Assembly: GCA_008921705.1 (NCBI GenBank)
Contig: VFFE01007127.1
Location: 581,345 to 645,344 of the forward strand
Length of the DNA: 64,000 nucleotides
Source of the DNA: Burhinus oedicnemus
Lineage: Eukaryota > Chordata > Aves > Charadriiformes > Burhinidae
Direction of reading: 5' to 3'
Position 1 is the stretch's first letter, and the number at the start of each line of letters is the position of its first letter. Below are positions 1-25,300 of this stretch, one piece after another. Under the pieces are notes generated by a model. That model saw nothing but the letters and a program-made list of their open reading frames with translations. It was not told where the DNA came from and ran no database searches. The translations under genes and the position numbers were made by a program.

Positions 1-233
1 TAGGCTGGAGGAGTGAGCTGAAGTTCAACCAGGCCAAGTGCAAGGTCCTGCACCTGGGACAGGGCAATCCCCAGTATCCATACAGACTGGGTGATGAATG
101 GGATGGAGAGCAGCCCTGCGGAGATTTGACAAACCTGATTTAGTGGAAGATGTCCCTACCCATGGCAGGGGAGTTGGGCTAGATGGTCTTTGAAGGTGTC
201 TCCAGCCAAACCCATCCTGTGATTCTCTGATTC
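1..233 (+). mobile_element. CR1 LINE fragment, internally deleted
   Basis: Bases from about 20 to 110 translate to KFNQAKCKVLHLGQGNPQY, the conserved C-terminal region of CR1 reverse transcriptase. Bases from about 140 to 233 match the CR1 3' end (CCCATGGCAGGGGAGTTGGG, then a GGTCTTTGAAGGTG-like block and a tail ending GATTCTCTGATTCC). The roughly 200 nt normally between these parts are largely missing, so the copy carries an internal deletion. It lies sense to the gene in NKAIN1 intron 1 and may begin outside the window. Confidence 0.85.
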
Positions 234-14191
<13,958 letters not shown>

Positions 14192-16084
14192 CCTCCTCCT
14201 GCCCTGGATCCGGCCCCGGCCCGGCGTGGGAGCCAGAGGCCACAGGACCCCCCTAGAGCGAACTGTCCCACCCACACCTGATGACACGACCCCCGGCGAG
14301 GGGGGGGCACAACGCCAAGCTGCCCGGACCCCTCCTGCCTCCCCGCACCCGGCAAGAACCCCAAAAATGGAGCCGGGAGCTGCACATCAATCCCACCCTG
14401 GATGTCTCCGAGTCCAAACCACCCACCCACAGCAGGATCAGGGGGAGCGGATACGGGGGGACCCCCCCAAGCCGTGCCACCCCCTCAGGCTCCCACACCC
14501 TCCCCCGGATGGGGACACATGGGGAGGTGGCATCACTCGCCGGACACTGTTTTCTTCTGTTTCTCTCAGCCTGGTTTTTCCTTGGAGCAGTGGGGACCTT
14601 CCCGGCATGCCGGGCAGGAGGGGGGCCTGGAGTGGGATTGGGGCAAAAACCAGCCGGTTTGGAGCACACTGGGACTGGGACTGGGGATAAACACCGCTTT
14701 GGGGACAGCAGGGCACAGAAAGCAGCTTCGTCCTCCGTGGGGTTGGCACAATTTCCCGAAACACCTGGTCTGGGAGTCGGGCTGGCCCCAAAAATGGGGT
14801 TTTTACTCCCAAAAGGAATTTTCCAGCCCCTCTGGTTGGATGAAACAGTGTCGAAGGGGCTCGGTCCTGGATGCTCCCCTGTCCCAGAGGAGCTGGATCC
14901 GGCTGTCAGCGTCTTGCCTTGCCCCCCCCAAAACCTGGGGATGGGGGAGGGGGGGGACAGAGCACCCCAAAATCCCCCCGCGAGCCCCCTCCTCCATCCC
15001 TGCCACATTTTGGGGGGGGGGGCTCTTGCTCAAATTTGGCAATACTGATGCTGCTTTCGACACAGCCCCTTTCCGGCTGTTTTAAGGAATCTAATGAATG
15101 TTTTGGGTTGTTTGTTTGGGTTTGGGGTTTTTTTAATTATTGGGTTGGGTTTGTTTTTTTTTAATTTAAAGTGCCTGAGTAGACTCTGGCTGAACAAGAC
15201 CCCTCCCAGCAAGCCTGCACCGGGTCCCCCCCCCAAGGCCGACATCGTGCCTTCAGCAATGCTTTGCCCACCCCAGGACTGCCCTGGTGTACCCCAATTC
15301 CTCACCTGGGGGCAGGGGCAGCTCTCCGAACCCCTCCCAGCCCCTCCATCCATTGGGGGTCTCGGAGGCAAATCCATCCATCAGGCTCGGTGGCAGAAGA
15401 CGGGTGATGTCGGCATGCGGGGAGTGATTATTTTGGGGAGGAGGGGAATATCCAAGGTCCGTTGGGCAGCGATCACTTTGCAAAATGAAGACGAGTTGGG
15501 AATGAAAAGCCTTGGAAGAAGCTGGAAGGAAAAAAGCAGTTTCCTGAAGCATCCCAGCTCCCTCCGACCTCCTTGTTCTCCTTTTTCTCCCAGAGGTGGG
15601 ATGCGGTTGCTCCTGGATCCCTGGATCTGGCCCCAAGCCCACCCTTTGCATCTGGGAGCAAGGGAGGAGTCCCATGAATTTTGCCTCCCAGGGGTTTTTC
15701 CTCTGGTTCTGGGGGTTATTTGGGGATTATTTTTTTTTTTTTCACAGTCTGGAGTGATTTTTTTGTCCTTCCCAACAAGCAGCCATGAAGTGCCAACAAC
15801 CAACGCTGCCGGAGCCCCAACCCTGGTCAGGGGACAGGCTGCGTCCCCCCACCAGCCCCTCCACCACCTCCAGCCAAGCTGCGAACTTTACAGGCAATAA
15901 TTTTTTTGCCTTTTGCCCCTCTTTCTTCCAAGGAAAATAGTGTTTTTCAGGCAACGGATCCCCCCCCGCCCCCGTCTCCCAGAACACATCCCCATCCCCA
16001 AGTGCTGCCCAACCCCAGGGACAGCAGCATCTCCGGGGTTTATTTTCCTCTCCAGGACCAAGGATGCTCTCGCTGACCCGCCGT

Positions 16085-16124
16085 GGGATGGGATGGGATG
16101 GGATGGGATGGGATGGGATGGGAT
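16085..16124 (+). repeat. (GGGAT)8 microsatellite
   Basis: Eight perfect GGGAT units lie within the probable NKAIN1 3' UTR, sense strand G-rich. Confidence 0.97.
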
Positions 16125-16358
16125 GTGCAGACACCTGCCTGCTCGAAGCCCTTCTCAAACCAAGCAAGAAGCAGAAGGAAAAGCTTGCCATCATTGAAAA
16201 CTCGTTCAAAAGAGCTTCCCTCCCTCCTGAGCTCGGCAGGAGCCAGGCACCGGTGCTCCACCACATTTTTTTTTCTTTTTTCCTCTTTTCCATTGGCTTG
16301 TTTTTATATAAGACTGTATTTGTAATGTGAACCAAGGATTTCTTTTCTATTCTGTAAT

Positions 16359-16364
16359 TATAAA
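16359..16364 (+). terminator. Candidate poly(A) signal TATAAA (NKAIN1)
   Basis: TATAAA is a recognised weaker variant of the AATAAA hexamer. It follows an AT-rich run and is followed within about 25-45 nt by a GT-rich element, the expected layout. Canonical AATAAA alternatives lie at 16777-16782, 16799-16804 and 16866-16871. Confidence 0.4.
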
Positions 16365-18122
16365 AGTCGAAGGAAAGTTTCATCTGATGGCTGTTCTGGT
16401 TTTGGGGCATTTCCCTTCCTCATGCAGTTGAATCGATTAAAAAATGGTGGGGTTTTTTTTTTTGATTTTTGCTTTTTTGCCCCCCCTTTTAATGCTGCCA
16501 GCTCACTCCCGCGGGCTCTGCATCACCCACCTTTCCGCTCCCTTATAACCATGCGTTTCTTTTTAATGATGCCCCGGTGAGATTCTGCCTCCTCCCTCAC
16601 TGCCCGCACAGGTGATTTTTTCCCTGGTAGTAAAATAACAGAAAAAAAATTTTTAAAAAAAGCAGAAATGCAGAAAAGCAGCATCTTCCAGACTGGGTGT
16701 GGGTGGGTGCATCCCATGCCTGTGTGTGGGGGTGGCCAAGGGACTCTGCAGCCTCCCTTCCCCTAAGGGAAATATTAATAAACTCCCAAAGGAATATTAA
16801 TAAACCCCCAAGAAAAATATTAAGTACCCCCCGGCCCGGGGTGTTTTTTCAGGTTGAGTTCCTGAAATAAAGTTTACCAGCCCCACAAGGAGCAAGGGTA
16901 GGGATTCCTTGGCAGGAGATGCCAGGTTGCAGCTGCAGACCTGTGGGAAAAGTTTCCTTTTCTCCCCAAATATTCCCGTTTTCCATCACCAAAGCGGCAA
17001 TTTTAATTCAGTTCAATGCCACCCCCTCGGGGTGATGCCTGCTTCACGCGTGTTTTCATTCGAAATATCCAAAGCCATTCGGTTTGCTCGATTTTTAATT
17101 GATTCCAAATGAGAGGCGGTCGCCCTCTGCTCCCATCGCCTTTGGGTTTTCCCCACTTTGCTGCCTTTTCCAGCTCAATGGGAGGAGGAAGGGGGTGGTG
17201 ACATTGAATTAAATCCTATTTTTGAAATCAAAATAGAAATGGGGTGAGGCCGGGGCAACAAATACGGTGTCTCCAGTGACATCAGGGTCCAGAGCAGCCA
17301 GATGCTCCTTCCCCCTTGGGCTGAGCTCCCTGTGATGCTTCTGCTCGGCAGCTCCCTGCCACGGTGTTTTGTCACTGGCTTTTTGGGGACACTTGACTTG
17401 TTCCCACTTGCTCCCAAATCTCTGTCCTTGTGGGAAGTGAGACTTCATCCCCGTAAGGGTCCTCCTGTCCCCAGCTGGGAGCTGGTGTGCTGTCCCCAGC
17501 AGCCCTTGGTGTCCGTAGGCTGGGGTCGGCGGCCCCAAGTAGATGTCACCATGTCACCCACAGATCCTGCTGGCTCAGCTCTGCTGTGGGACCCCATCCC
17601 CGGGGTCTGGTCTTTACTAGAAAAGACTAAAAGCAGATTTCCAGACCTAAACCCATGGATTTTAGGGGGCTGTCCAGGGATGGAGGAGCCACAGGGTTTG
17701 CCCTGGTCATGGGGACAGTGGGGTGTCCCAGCACCCCGGGGACAGGCAGGTGTTGCCCCAAAGCAGTGGATGTGGGGGGTGAAGGCAGCCCCCACTGGGA
17801 CACAGGGGCTTCCTCGTGCAAGGGGGGAGACGAGCAGCCCCCACCCTGGAGTGAGTCTCCAGGGAAGGGACCCAAAGAACCATTCAGTGTGAGTGCAGCT
17901 GCTGGGTGGGTGGGGACAGCACTGCCACCGTGGGTAATGATGTGTGTTTGGGTGAAGCCTGATCAAACAAGAGCTGTCCTGGTAGGTATCAAGGTACCAG
18001 GGAAGGGGGGAGGAATTTTTTTGGGAGGGTGAGCGGGGATGGAGGCCTGTTTCTGTGACAACAGTGAGGCTAATTGGACTCCATGGCCATGGATCACAGA
18101 AGAAGTGGGTCAGCATCCCCAT

Positions 18123-18490
18123 GGTTCTGCTGGAGCATCCCTTGGCCATGCAGCCAGAGCATTTGTGGCCATGCTGCTGGAGCACCCAACAGTTGCACTG
18201 CTGGAGCATCCATTGCCATGCTGCTGGAGCATCTCATGGCCATGGTCTTTGGGCATCCCATGGCCACACTGCTGGAGCATCCCATGGCTATGCTGCCAGA
18301 GCACCCACAGCCACGCTGCTGGAGCATCTCACAGACATGGTGCTTGAGCATCCCATGGCCAGCTGCCAGAGCATCTCGTGGCCGTGCTGATGGAGCATCC
18401 ACAGCCATGCTGCTGGAGCAACCCATAGCTGTGCTGCCCAAGCAGCCCACGGCCATGCTGCCTGAGCATCCCACAGCTGGAGCATCCCGC
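18123..18490 (+). repeat. 24-bp minisatellite, about 15 units
   Basis: The consensus is near GCTGCTGGAGCATCCCATGG followed by CCAT. Unit length varies from about 22 to 26 bp, so indels have accumulated, unlike the 18-bp array in NKAIN1 intron 5. Confidence 0.93.
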
Positions 18491-19574
18491 CACGCTCCTC
18501 CTCCCCAGCTGGGGAGGAAGGAGGAAACCTGTTTGCTTCCCCACACCCATTGATCTACCTCTTGCAAAACAACCTCCTGCTGCCCAGCCCTGTCCCGGCT
18601 CTGGCAGCCTGCCCGGGCACACCAGGAAACCCTCCGGCAGTAACGGCACTCCAGCCTTCGGCCTCACCATGCCCCGTGTTCTGCCTCCCGTACCTTGGAG
18701 GGAGCTGGTAAGGGGAGGTAAGCACCAAACTGGGGGCTGAAATAGGGTTCTTGAAGTGTTTTTCAATAAAATTCTTTGATTTTGGGAGGCATCTTCCAGT
18801 TTATTGCACAGTGTTTGTGGTCATAAAATTCGTTGCCCTTTATCTGACAGGGATCGGGTCCCTTTGGAGGTGGCTGCTGCTGTGAAAGGTGGAGAGACAT
18901 CACCCCAGTAAGGGAAATGAACCCACATCACGTGTACCTGTTGGCTGGATAATGATTGCAATTGGGAATTAATTCAGAAACAGGTCTGGAACACGGGTCG
19001 GGGGGAGTTTCTGAGGGTGCTGCTGTGGCATGGCTGGTAAGCTGCCTCCCAGCAGGGATCTGGGCACACTGGGAAGGTGGCACCGGTGAGACTGGGAAAT
19101 GTGGGGTGATGGCTCCGGGAGCCTTGCTGGGGAGGATTTTAGTGCTGTTACTAAACCCACCCTAAGTCAGAGCAAGGCGACGGCTCCCCGCAGACCTGGG
19201 CTCACAGCAGCGCTGGGATGACATTATTTCTAGCAACCACAGCCACTGTCACCCGCCCGCAGCCACCATGAGGGAGATAATTCCTGACTCCAAAACATCC
19301 CCACGGCACAGAAAAAGACACAAAAATACTCGGGAAGCTGCTTCAAAAGCAAAAAATCCCATCCTGGCTGGGGGCAGTGCCTTATTTCTGTGCATACCCC
19401 ACTGGGATATGGGATGTGGGTGCTCTCGGGTGCAGCTAAAGCCACCCCACGCACCGCGAGGCAGCAGATGGGGCTCAGCACCCCCCTGAAGTGCGTCTTC
19501 CCCAGAAATCTGGCCTCCAGCTCCGGGGCGAGGAAGGTGACGGGTTTTGCTGGGCTGGCCTGGGGTCATATACT

Positions 19575-19910
19575 TAAAATTTAAATAGTTAGTTAGTTAG
19601 TTATTTTTAAATAACATTTATTTACTTTTTAAACTTATTTATTTACCTATTTGTTTATTTATAAGTAAATATATTAACTGATTTGTTTATAGTAAACGAA
19701 GTAGTTTATTCATTATAAGTAAATATACTAACTTATTTACGGGAAATAAAAATTATTTATTATAAGTAAATATATTAACTTATTTATAGTAAATAAAAAT
19801 AATGTATTTATTATAAGCAAATATATCAACTTATTTACTTATTTATAAGAAAATAAACTAAGTAAGTAAATAAATAGATGAGTTTAAAAAGTAAATAAAT
19901 AAGTAAAAGG
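19575..19910. repeat. AT-rich inverted repeat with internal ~50-bp tandem units
   Basis: Left arm 19617-19646 (TTTATTTACTTTTTAAACTT start) is the near-perfect reverse complement of 19866-19899, with a 4-nt length difference. Between the arms are about four units beginning TATAAGTAAATATATTAACT. A (TTAG)n run precedes the left arm. The block is almost pure A+T in a GC-moderate region. Confidence 0.88.
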
Positions 19911-22285
19911 GAAAGCGCGAAACTGCATCCATAGATAAAGGATAAAACTATACTGGGGGGTTTCAGCAGTTGTAACAACTCAGATTTTAAGGTCTTCTAA
20001 TAGAGCAGCTTTTTTAAAGCAAGTCGCCAGCCTGCAAAAGCTGGTTTTAAAGGCTTTTCCCAGCCTGAGTGCTGGGAAAACACGTTTTGGAGGTGGCTTT
20101 GTGTCATTTCCTCAGTGCTTGTGGCTAGCAGGACATCCCTGGAGGACGGGAGGGCTGAGATTTGCTTTGCAGGTAATAAATCCCCCGGGTTTGGGGCTGG
20201 AAATTCAGAGGATGGTCCACATGTCTCCCTCCGAGGCAAAGGCAACAGCATCCCAGCCCTCGCCATACTGAGACAGACAGGAAAAATTTGGCATATAGAG
20301 GAAAACCAACCATCCACTTCCTGGCGTTTCCCTTCTGTCCACTTCCTTTCTGCCCCTTTTCCCTTGGGCATTCCTCTCCAGATTTCTATCTGCAAATTTA
20401 GAGCTGCATTGTCCGAGTGGGATCATTATGAAATGGCAAAGCCAGCTCAGGACCAGCCACCAAAAACCAAACTATAAATTTTTTTTGGGGGTGTCCCAGC
20501 TCCTTTTCCCTGCAACCCGAGCAGCATCTCCCATGCTGGAGCCTCATCCCACCAGCGGTACTGGCATCGCTGGGTGGCTCCCAGGAAACCCAGCCTGCCG
20601 CAGCGGTTATCGCTGCTGGTCGCCAGCTGAACCTTGGTGCCACACAGCCACTCTGGGGTCCTCAGGCAAGGCTGGGTGCTGGCACGGACCCGGCGGAGGA
20701 GATGAAAGCATCCAATAGCCCGACCTTTAATTCCCATCCCAGCATGACTCACTGGGAGAGCAAACAGCAACGCCTTGGCTGGGAGCATCACCACATCTAC
20801 TCCATTATTTGGGTATGTTGCATTCTCAAATCACTCATTTCTCTTGGGAAATGGATATTAAAACACCTCCTGCCTTTCTGCCTTCCCCAGGAAAGCCCGA
20901 CTCCTGACTCCTCCCGGTTTGCAGCCGGTGCATCCTTTGCCAAGCGAGGAGGATGCTCAGCATGTGAGCAGGTGCCTTTCCCCCAGGTCCCCGCAGATGA
21001 AGGGTTTATCACCCTCATCAGTTTTCTACGGTTCTACAGCCATAATCTGATTTTCAGAGCAGCAGGGGAAATTCTTCAAAATAAAAATGATATGAACGAT
21101 CTCCCGAATGGCACCGGCCATCCCTGATATGAGATGTGCCCCCTCCTGCTCCAGCCCCGGTCTGAAGCTGGGACACGGGTACAGCATCCCCAGCAGCGAT
21201 GTTCTCGCTACTCCAAAAACTATCAGGGCACCCCAAATTTAAAAAGCTTTTGAGTGTGGGCATTGCACCATTACCCACAGCCACGGGGGCCGGGGGGGGG
21301 AGGTTGCTTTGAACCCCTTACACCCTGGGCCAAGTCGGTCCCTTCTTACAGCCACTGTCCCCTGTCTGGCCGTGGCTGAGATGTAATTACAGAGTCCAAG
21401 CATCTCTTGCCGTTATCATGTGAAGAAACCCTGTGTCGCCGTAAACAGGAAGGGCAGGAAGAAAAACGAGTTGATTTTCTTCCATCCCAACCCGAGCAAA
21501 GAAATGGCTGAGGAGCAACAAAGGATTAATTTACCCCGCGCAGAAACGCCAGCTCCCTCCCGCAGCCGCGGAATCCCGGCGAGTCACAGATGTTAAGGAG
21601 TAAAAAAGCCGCTTTCACAACCTCAAACAAAGGCATAGAGACGCTTTTCAGGGACTCAAGGAGATCTGTAGATCCAGCTGCCACGGTCCTAGGTGTGCTG
21701 TGTTAAATACAGCTGATTCCAGGGAAATGGGAGTGGGAGCAGGAGCGAGGCTGGTAAGATGCGGTGGGTGAATGGAAACAATGATGTTTTCCTGCCTGGA
21801 GGGAAGCTCATTGCTTGCTTTTGGTGGTAAATTGATTAAGAAACACATTCTGGGCCTTTTTTTTCCCTCTTTGATGAGTGGTTCTCCAGTGGATGCAGTG
21901 CCATCCCCAAGGGACACCCTCCTCCTGGCATCATGTTGCCCAGCAGACCTGTGCCGTGGTGTGGATGCTAGGGTCCCAAAATACCCCGGCCCCACATCCC
22001 TAAAAAGATGGTCTTTTTGGTGCTTCCATCACCTCCGGTCCCAGCTGGAAGGTGATACGCTGATGGGTGTTCACCCAGACGAATGTCAGATGGACGTGAC
22101 GGCTGCCTTGGTGGGAGCTCCTGGGCTTTCTCTGCCAGCTGCAGTGCATCCGCAGGCATATGCGCAATTTTTGGCTCAGGATGCACAACACATGGCTCGT
22201 CCTGGACAGAGACTAAAGCATGTGACGAGTTCCCTGCAGTCTGCCCTGCTTGGACTGTAAGCTGGCTCCTCCTGAAAGATGCTGC

Positions 22286-22314
22286 ACATATATATATATA
22301 TATATACACACATA
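22286..22314. repeat. (TA)n(CA)n microsatellite
   Basis: A run of alternating AT followed by CACACA; intergenic. Confidence 0.9.
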
Positions 22315-25300
22315 AATATGTGGACCACTGGCCCCATTACTCCCCAGGGGAGCAGCTAAGATGTCTTTGCAACATCATGCTCCTGTCGTACAATAGAGCC
22401 AGCTCCAACTCAGCTGGCTTTGAGCTCCAGAGCATCAAGAAGGGGTTGAGGATGGGCTGGAGCATGCCTGGGAGCCAGCACTGGAGCGGAAAATGCATAG
22501 GGGAAAGCCAAGGCACGGTGGGGGCAATGAGGATGGAGTTTGCAAGGGATTTGGTGCCAGGACTCTCCTGCCAGCACCATGCCGGACCCAGTGCCACAGC
22601 GGGTGGGATAGGGGATGTATTCAGGTGCAGTGGGAAGGCGGGAGCCGGTGCGGGCAGCTGGCCAGGCAGGAAAAGCTCCATTTTGTTCCTGCAAGCGGGG
22701 TGGGTGCCAGCCGTGTTACACCATTTCCCAAACTCGTCTCCCTGCCCTGTTGCCATGGGACTCCCCATGTTGTTCCTGGCACCCATGCCTCTTGCTCCGA
22801 GCAGTTTGGTTGCGTCTCTGGGGCCTCCTCCATCCATGCGGTGGAGCCGCTTTCCCAAACTCCCCCTGCAGACCCCCTTCACCCCTCTGGGCTCCAAGCA
22901 GAGCTGCACAGCCAGAAAGGCAGGTTTTCACATGTGAAAGCGATGGAGATGTAACCAGCCGTAACCACCGTGCATCACCTCCCATGCAGGGAAAGTGCAC
23001 AGGAAAGGTCTCAGGGCTGGTGGCTCCAGGGCTGGCAGAAGGATGCACATCCCTTCATCACCGCAAGCACAATGCCTGGGTGTGATCTGGAGTAAATCCA
23101 TGCAGTTACAATCAAGATGGTTTCAGGAACATAACGGACAAATGACCACCTGGGGTTGGTTGAACGTGCAGCCAATGCTCAGGACCCTCCAAATCAGACA
23201 TCTCCGAGGTCCCTGCAATGCATCGTCCCTCCGCGCGTGCAAAGCTTGGCTCTTGCTGACACCCATTGCAGCCTTGCTCAGGCAAATCCTGGGCTGCAAG
23301 CAGGCCCCCTGAGGAAGGGGCCAGCGGTACCCTGAAGCCTGGGGTCACTCACATTAGGCACCTCCGTTGGGTGCTGCTTCGCTGCCCTCAGCTCCCTCTG
23401 GCCTCACAGGAGGAGCAGGGGCAGGTCCAGAGGGTGAACAGCCCCTCTAAGCGTGGGCTCACTGCCTCCAAATTATGCCAAGGGCAATTAGGTTTCCAAG
23501 CCAGGTGTCTGCGGGGTACACCTGAGCCTCTGTCTGTGCAATGAAGATCAAACCAGGAGCACTGGTGAGGAGCTGGGGGCTTGTGGCTGGGAAGCGTGGT
23601 GCTGGCCCTGCAAGCTCTGGTGCACGGAGGACATGGGAGCCGAGCACTGCTCGGGCAAGGCACCGGTGGGGTGGGTTTAGCCAGCACTTGGGAAACATCA
23701 TTTCTGGCCCCCCCAGCAAACCCCAGGCCTCCCTCTGTGCAAAACAAGCCGTGCTGGGACGTTCCGCTGGCAAAGCTGTCAGTCCCAAATCGCTCCCCAG
23801 CCAGCTCCCCGGCAGTGCAAAGCACCCTTGCCTTCAGGCTAAGAGCTTCGTGGAACTTCGTGGCACATGGGGACGTGCAAGCCGAGGCAGGAGGGGTCCA
23901 GGTCCCTGGGCTGTCACCCCAGGCTGGGCTGGGCTGCAGCAGGCAGGCAGGAGGAGCAGCTGGCTGCATTAGGCTGGGCAGCAAGAGCCGCCAGGCTGCC
24001 TTCTGCAAGGAGGAAGTCGGAATAAAAGCAGCCTCCACCCAGCGCCCAGGCACATCTCAGTGTCCAAATCGAAGGTGTGCGTGGGCAGAGGGACGGCATG
24101 GAGCTTGGCTTGACGGAAGGTCTCTGTCTGTGCAAGAGGAGGGGAGGGAGGAGGCAGCCAGGGAGCCCTGGGCAGCTCGGGGAGGCGGTGGCGAGGGGGT
24201 CTGGGGGGCTGCTGGTGGCAGTGGGGTTTGGAGCTGGGACCGGAGAGGCTCCACCTTCACCCTTCACCTTTTCTTGCTCAGCAAACCCTCCTGCTGCACC
24301 CTGGGTTTTAGCAAAATGACTTGGGTTATGAGAGAGAAGAAATGCACAAGGATTTCAAGCATCAGACCTCTGTCCTTCACAACGCACGCTCCTCCCAGCT
24401 TGGGCAGCAGGGGACACGGGGGTCCCACATCCACATCTCCCCCATCGCTCCGTCTCGGGACAGTGCCAGCCCTAACTGGGCCACGGATGCTGTGTGAAAA
24501 AACTCATCTGTGAACCTGTAATTAAAGACTGGATCACAAAGCATGTGCCTAAGGGGGCTGAATTAAGGTTGTGCAGGCAAACGTGACACTGGTATTTCCT
24601 AAATTTGAGTGTATGAGCCTGCAGCTGGGATGATGTTCTTCTAAACATGACTCTCTGTGGGGTTGTTGTTTTTTCTTAACTGGGAACTTAACAGGAAACA
24701 CATCTTGAATGTGCTGCATGCAGATAGCTGGGCCCTGGGGAGGGCCCCGGGAGGCCACTGCGCCAGGCTGGCAGCAGCAGCACGTTGTCACCCTCTCCGG
24801 GGTGAGAAGGACAAAAGCAATTTGGACAACTTCAACCCCAAGAAATAAGGTCTGGGAAAGCTGGAAGTGAAGAACAAATGGGGTTGTGGAGTGGGAAAAC
24901 CTTCTGGCTGACCGATCCCCTGCAAAGTCACCGCTCATCCCCTTGTTCCTGTTTGAGCATCGCTGTCCTGTGACTCTGCCTCTATACGCAGTCTATATGT
25001 TTCCAGTAATAACATATATTTTTCTTATATATATATATTCCAATAAATAGCTCTATCTGCAGGTAAACGATATGCCAGTCTCGATGCCATGCTCCAGCCC
25101 AGCTTGTCTCTAGAGATGTTAGAGAGGCAGGAGAAAGTCAGAGCATCCCTCCCGCTCGTTTTCCGGCGCCAAGGAAGAGCTGATGCAATGCGAATGGCAA
25201 ACGCAGAGCTGGTAGAAGGAAATCGCTCCCCACAAAACGCAATCAGGCTATGGGACTGCAAGAAGAAGTCATGCGGACTGAGAAGGTAGCAAGCTTCCAA

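Larger units (their letters stand above)
14192..16385 (+). other. NKAIN1: NKAIN1 3' UTR (probable extent)
   Basis: Non-coding continuation of exon 7. The segment is GC-rich to about 15.0 kb with C- and G-runs, then more mixed. Near 16.29-16.38 kb it becomes AT-rich and looks like a transcript end. A TATAAA variant poly(A) signal sits at 16359-16364, with a GT-rich stretch at about 16388-16408. Further possible signals (AATAAA) are at 16777, 16799, 16866 and 18765, so longer forms are possible. ORFs of up to about 268 aa here are in unrelated frames and show no recognisable domain. The end point is an inference; 3'-end sequencing would settle it. Confidence 0.55.

Noticed and set aside
16085..16124. 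Interstitial telomeric repeat
   Set aside because: The unit is GGGAT, not the vertebrate TTAGGG hexamer.
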